A DNA stretch of 6,638 nucleotides, taken from NCBI GenBank assembly GCA_028290245.1, contig JAQGKG010000128.1:1-6638 (forward strand), in the 5' to 3' direction. The notes beneath the pieces were generated by a model that saw only the letters and a list, made by a program, of their open reading frames with translations, had not been told where the DNA came from and made no database searches. Shown in pieces: positions 5,834 to 6,638 of the stretch; the first letter of the stretch is position 1, and each line of letters opens with the position of its first letter. A program made the position numbers and the translations under genes. The stretch comes from Devosia sp. (GTDB taxonomy: Bacteria; Pseudomonadota; Alphaproteobacteria; Rhizobiales; Devosiaceae).

Positions 5834-6638
5834 TCAGCTAGACGCCGACGGCTCGGCTTTTATGCTCGGCATAGGAACGCTGACGCTGAGGCCACCTGCG
5901 GGCCGGCGCTCATAGTGCGGGGCGCCGCCGAACTGGTTGGCCAGTTGGGCGATAATGACCGACCCAAGCCCGCCCTCACCTAGCGATTGACCTTCTGGCG
6001 GTCCAATACCGTCGTCCATCACCATGAGCACCGGCACGCCATTGGTGCCGGGCTTGAGAGAGACGGCGATTGTTCCCACGCGACCATCCGGAAAACCGTG
6101 TTTCAGCGCGTTTGTCACTAGTTCTGCCGCGAGAATGCCGATCGTCGTGGCATCGCGTGCGCCTACCACAATCGGATCGAACTCGCCCGTAATGGTGATT
6201 GCCTTGGAATCGCTGGCAGTCTTGGCGATGTCTTCCAGTACCGCCTCTAAAAACTCATCTGCGCTCGCAATTCCGAGGTCATGGCCAAGCCGCAGCCTTC
6301 GGTGGGCCGAGGCGATCGCATGAACTCGCGAACGTGCGGATTCAAGCGCCGCGCGCACCTCCTCCGACTTTGTCCTTAGCAATTGCAGCCCAAGCAGTGA
6401 GGACACCGTCGCCAGCGAATTCCCGATGCGATGGCTGGCATCCTGCAACAGGGCTTCGGCGCGCTGGCGCTCTTGCTCAGCGTGTATTCGAGCCTCGTCC
6501 AGTGCTTGCGTGCGCTCCATAACATGGGCTTCAAGCTTCTCGTTTTCGCGCACCAGTGTGCCGAGCTTCTTCTGCGTCCGCGCAAGCAACACATAGGCCA
6601 AAGTTACCGCGCTCGCTAAAGCCGTAATAATTGCTGCT
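5834..6638 (-). CDS. Membrane-anchored HisKA_2-type sensor histidine kinase (5' partial, C-terminal part)
   Basis: The frame is open to the window edge at 6638, so the N-terminus is missing; the TTG at 6601 is not a convincing start because it lies inside a hydrophobic stretch (AAIITALASAVTLAYVLLA) that looks like a transmembrane helix. Numbered from that TTG, residues about 10-52 are a coiled-coil linker, followed by the HisKA_2 dimerisation/phospho-acceptor region with His57 in QDASHRIGNSL. The ATP-binding domain shows an N-box (AELVTNALKHGF, Asn164), a G1 box (MDDGIGPP, D197-G200) and a G2 box (GEGGLGSVIIAQL). A helix-coil-kinase order like this often follows a periplasmic or CHASE3-type sensor, but that part is not visible. 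It has no receiver domain. It lies 21 bases before the lipid kinase gene and ends at TGA 5836-5834. The catalytic residues are intact, so the kinase is probably active. Confidence 0.9.
   Translation of the reverse strand, partial: AAIITALASAVTLAYVLLARTQKKLGTLVRENEKLEAHVMERTQALDEARIHAEQERQRAEALLQDASHRIGNSLATVSSLLGLQLLRTKSEEVRAALESARSRVHAIASAHRRLRLGHDLGIASADEFLEAVLEDIAKTASDSKAITITGEFDPIVVGARDATTIGILAAELVTNALKHGFPDGRVGTIAVSLKPGTNGVPVLMVMDDGIGPPEGQSLGEGGLGSVIIAQLANQFGGAPHYERRPAGGLSVSVPMPSIKAEPSASS

Noticed and set aside
5267..5983. 238-codon open frame on the plus strand opposite the lipid kinase and HisKA_2 kinase
   Set aside because: It spans two genuine minus-strand genes, has no ribosome binding site or family motif, and is composition-driven.

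Overview
The window is GC-rich alphaproteobacterial DNA, most likely from the Hyphomicrobiales (rhizobia/Devosia-type relatives). The evidence is the gene families present (alpha-E/transglutaminase pair, DUF3309, HWE and HisKA_2 histidine kinases) and three near-perfect promoters for the alphaproteobacterial general-stress sigma factor EcfG. The genus is a guess from content, not from a marker gene.

Layout. Positions 1-1774 (+): the C-terminal alpha-E (DUF403) part of a protein that begins before the window, probably a circularly permuted ATP-grasp/alpha-E fusion, followed with a 4-base overlap by a transglutaminase-like protein with an intact Cys-His-Asp triad. Positions 1804-2371 (+): an EcfG-type promoter, a 54-residue single-pass membrane protein of unknown family, a 52-residue DUF3309 protein, then a strong intrinsic terminator. 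Positions 2380-3258 (+): a second EcfG-type promoter, a tail-anchored coiled-coil protein of the YqjD/ElaB (DUF883) kind and a YqjE-like membrane protein. Positions 3263-3284: a hairpin terminator between convergent genes. Positions 3283-4890 (-): a soluble GAF-PAS-HWE histidine kinase with its own EcfG-type promoter. Positions 4898-6638 (-): a membrane-anchored HisKA_2-type histidine kinase, cut by the window edge, followed 21 bases later by a diacylglycerol/lipid kinase-family protein.

How the genes may work together. From about 1.8 to 4.9 kb the window looks like an island of the EcfG general stress response: two units of small membrane proteins plus a kinase of the class known to signal into PhyR-NepR-EcfG, itself apparently under EcfG control. 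The lipid kinase and the second sensor kinase form a separate upstream operon. The alpha-E/transglutaminase pair is an older, widely conserved module predicted to make or modify a peptide-like product and has no visible EcfG site. There are no rRNA or tRNA genes, mobile elements or CRISPR arrays, and no stretch over 300 bases lacks a gene.
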